Positions 63,265-64,000 of a DNA stretch of 64,000 bases are shown here, piece by piece. The translations under genes and the position numbers were made by a program. The notes under the pieces were generated by a model, which was not told where the DNA came from, ran no database searches, and saw only the letters and a program-made list of their open reading frames with translations. Origin of the DNA: Bdellovibrionota bacterium (GTDB lineage: Bacteria > Bdellovibrionota > Bdellovibrionia > Bdellovibrionales > Bdellovibrionaceae); NCBI GenBank assembly GCA_963170155.1, contig CAUJGP010000015.1, forward strand, positions 62,001-126,000, given 5' to 3'. Numbering within the stretch: the first letter of the stretch is position 1; each line of letters begins with the position of its first letter.

Positions 63265-64000
63265 CTAAAGCTTTTGGATAGCTCCCAGTTTCTTAAGTTG
63301 CCCCTCAATCTGAGACGCATCTCCATAAACCACGATCCCCAATTGCTCCGGCTTGAAATAAGTCTTCAAAAGACCATTCACTTGAGGGAGAGTTAAAGCT
63401 TTCACATTTGTCACGAATTGAGTGAGATAACTCTCATCAATGCCATAAAATCTCAAAGCCAACATCTGATAAGCCAGAGCCTCGGTCGTCTCAACAGCTC
63501 GTGGAAACTGGCCAATGAGTGTGGATTTAGAGGCCTCTAATTCTTCTTGCGTAATTCCTTTTTGCGAAAAATCACGATAAACTTCCAAAGATGAAGAAAT
63601 CGCTTCACCCACCTTATCGTTCCGCGTAAATGTATCGATCATAAAAGGCCCTATGAACTTTCGAGCGTCAAAAGAAGATGAAACTCCATAAGTTAAACCC
63701 AAATCATCTCTCACACGCTGATTCAATCGGCTGGCAAAAGCACCGCCCAAGACCATATTGGCAGCACGGAGAGCCATGAAGTCCGGATGAGTCCGATTAA
63801 TGAACAAGTGCCCCATGCGAATTTGGGTTTGAACTAAACCCTTTTTATTTTTAAGAAAAATCCCGGACGTATTGTTTTGAACGTCTTTTGCGACTATGGC
63901 CGGTGGCTGGCGATCTGAAACCCAAGTGGAAAACTTCGTTCTGACCTGTTGAATGAAAAGATCGTCAAAATCCCCTACCACGGCCACTCTGATATTTTTA
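63265..64000 (-). CDS. M16-family zinc peptidase, C-terminal domain (5' end outside window)
   Basis: The frame is open to the right edge (NIRVAVVGDFDD at the border), so only about 245 C-terminal residues are visible. The segment matches the M16 C-domain: VVGDFD, then RMGHLFINRTHPDFMALRA, NMVLGGAFASRLNQRVRDDLGLTYGVSS, and a late EELEASKSTLIG. The R..LGLTYG motif contacts the substrate C-terminus in this family. The catalytic HxxEH half must lie beyond the window or in a partner gene. It is probably a periplasmic or processing peptidase. It precedes mutS on the same strand by about 65 bp. Confidence 0.88.
   Translation of the reverse strand, partial: KNIRVAVVGDFDDLFIQQVRTKFSTWVSDRQPPAIVAKDVQNNTSGIFLKNKKGLVQTQIRMGHLFINRTHPDFMALRAANMVLGGAFASRLNQRVRDDLGLTYGVSSSFDARKFIGPFMIDTFTRNDKVGEAISSSLEVYRDFSQKGITQEELEASKSTLIGQFPRAVETTEALAYQMLALRFYGIDESYLTQFVTNVKALTLPQVNGLLKTYFKPEQLGIVVYGDASQIEGQLKKLGAIQKL

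Overview
The window is 64 kb of chromosome from an AT-rich Gram-negative bacterium. Evidence for Gram-negative type: surface-polysaccharide genes of the O-antigen/capsule kind, a ClpS-ClpA pair, a lipoprotein, and sensory proteins with an Aer-like PAS and a CheA core. A GYF-like plus TPR protein, a CheA with an extra N-terminal receiver-like domain and many private secreted proteins recall Bdellovibrionota or related 'deltaproteobacterial' lineages. That placement is a weak inference. I see no tRNA, rRNA, CRISPR array, transposase or phage gene.

Bases 1-39,300 are a large polysaccharide locus in several blocks. The left edge holds the end of an ABC exporter (wzm, wzt), followed by what looks like the broken first 36 codons of a glycosyltransferase. 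Then come rfbBAD for dTDP-L-rhamnose (minus strand; rfbC lies alone 35 kb away) and a HAD phosphatase. Divergent from the phosphatase is a tightly coupled plus-strand operon (5,344-11,309): class II aldolase, tandem double nucleotidyltransferase, GT2, a membrane glycosyltransferase fused to a uridine-kinase-like domain, and a phosphodiesterase-like protein. I cannot match this operon to a described pathway, and it is my main candidate for something new. From 11.4 to 26.6 kb are GT-C-type membrane proteins, a polyprenol-phosphate GT2, phosphomannomutase, a Wzx flippase, a hendecad-repeat coiled-coil protein, two GT4 enzymes, an acyltransferase-SGNH protein and a methyltransferase.

Bases 26.7-38.6 kb carry GDP-sugar genes: a clear GDP-perosamine synthase, gmd, an rmd-like reductase and manC. 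With manB at 15.8 kb they supply GDP-mannose, GDP-perosamine and probably GDP-D-rhamnose. Among them is a very AT-rich run of unusual genes: an 893-residue protein made of two diverged copies of one GT-B-like unit, two unrecognised proteins, a methyltransferase, a HAD-IB phosphatase overlapping a nucleotidyltransferase, and a NeuD/PglD-type acyltransferase.

Bases 39.4-64 kb are mostly housekeeping, all on the minus strand: an Uup-like ABC-F ATPase, a dienelactone-hydrolase-like protein, secreted proteins, a short CysE, a GYF-TPR protein, purH, proA, proB without a PUA domain, an unrecognised protein, clpA and clpS. They are followed by a signalling cluster (histidine kinase, PAS protein, CheA-like kinase, degenerate HD-GYP protein), mutS, and the C-terminal part of an M16 peptidase cut by the right edge.
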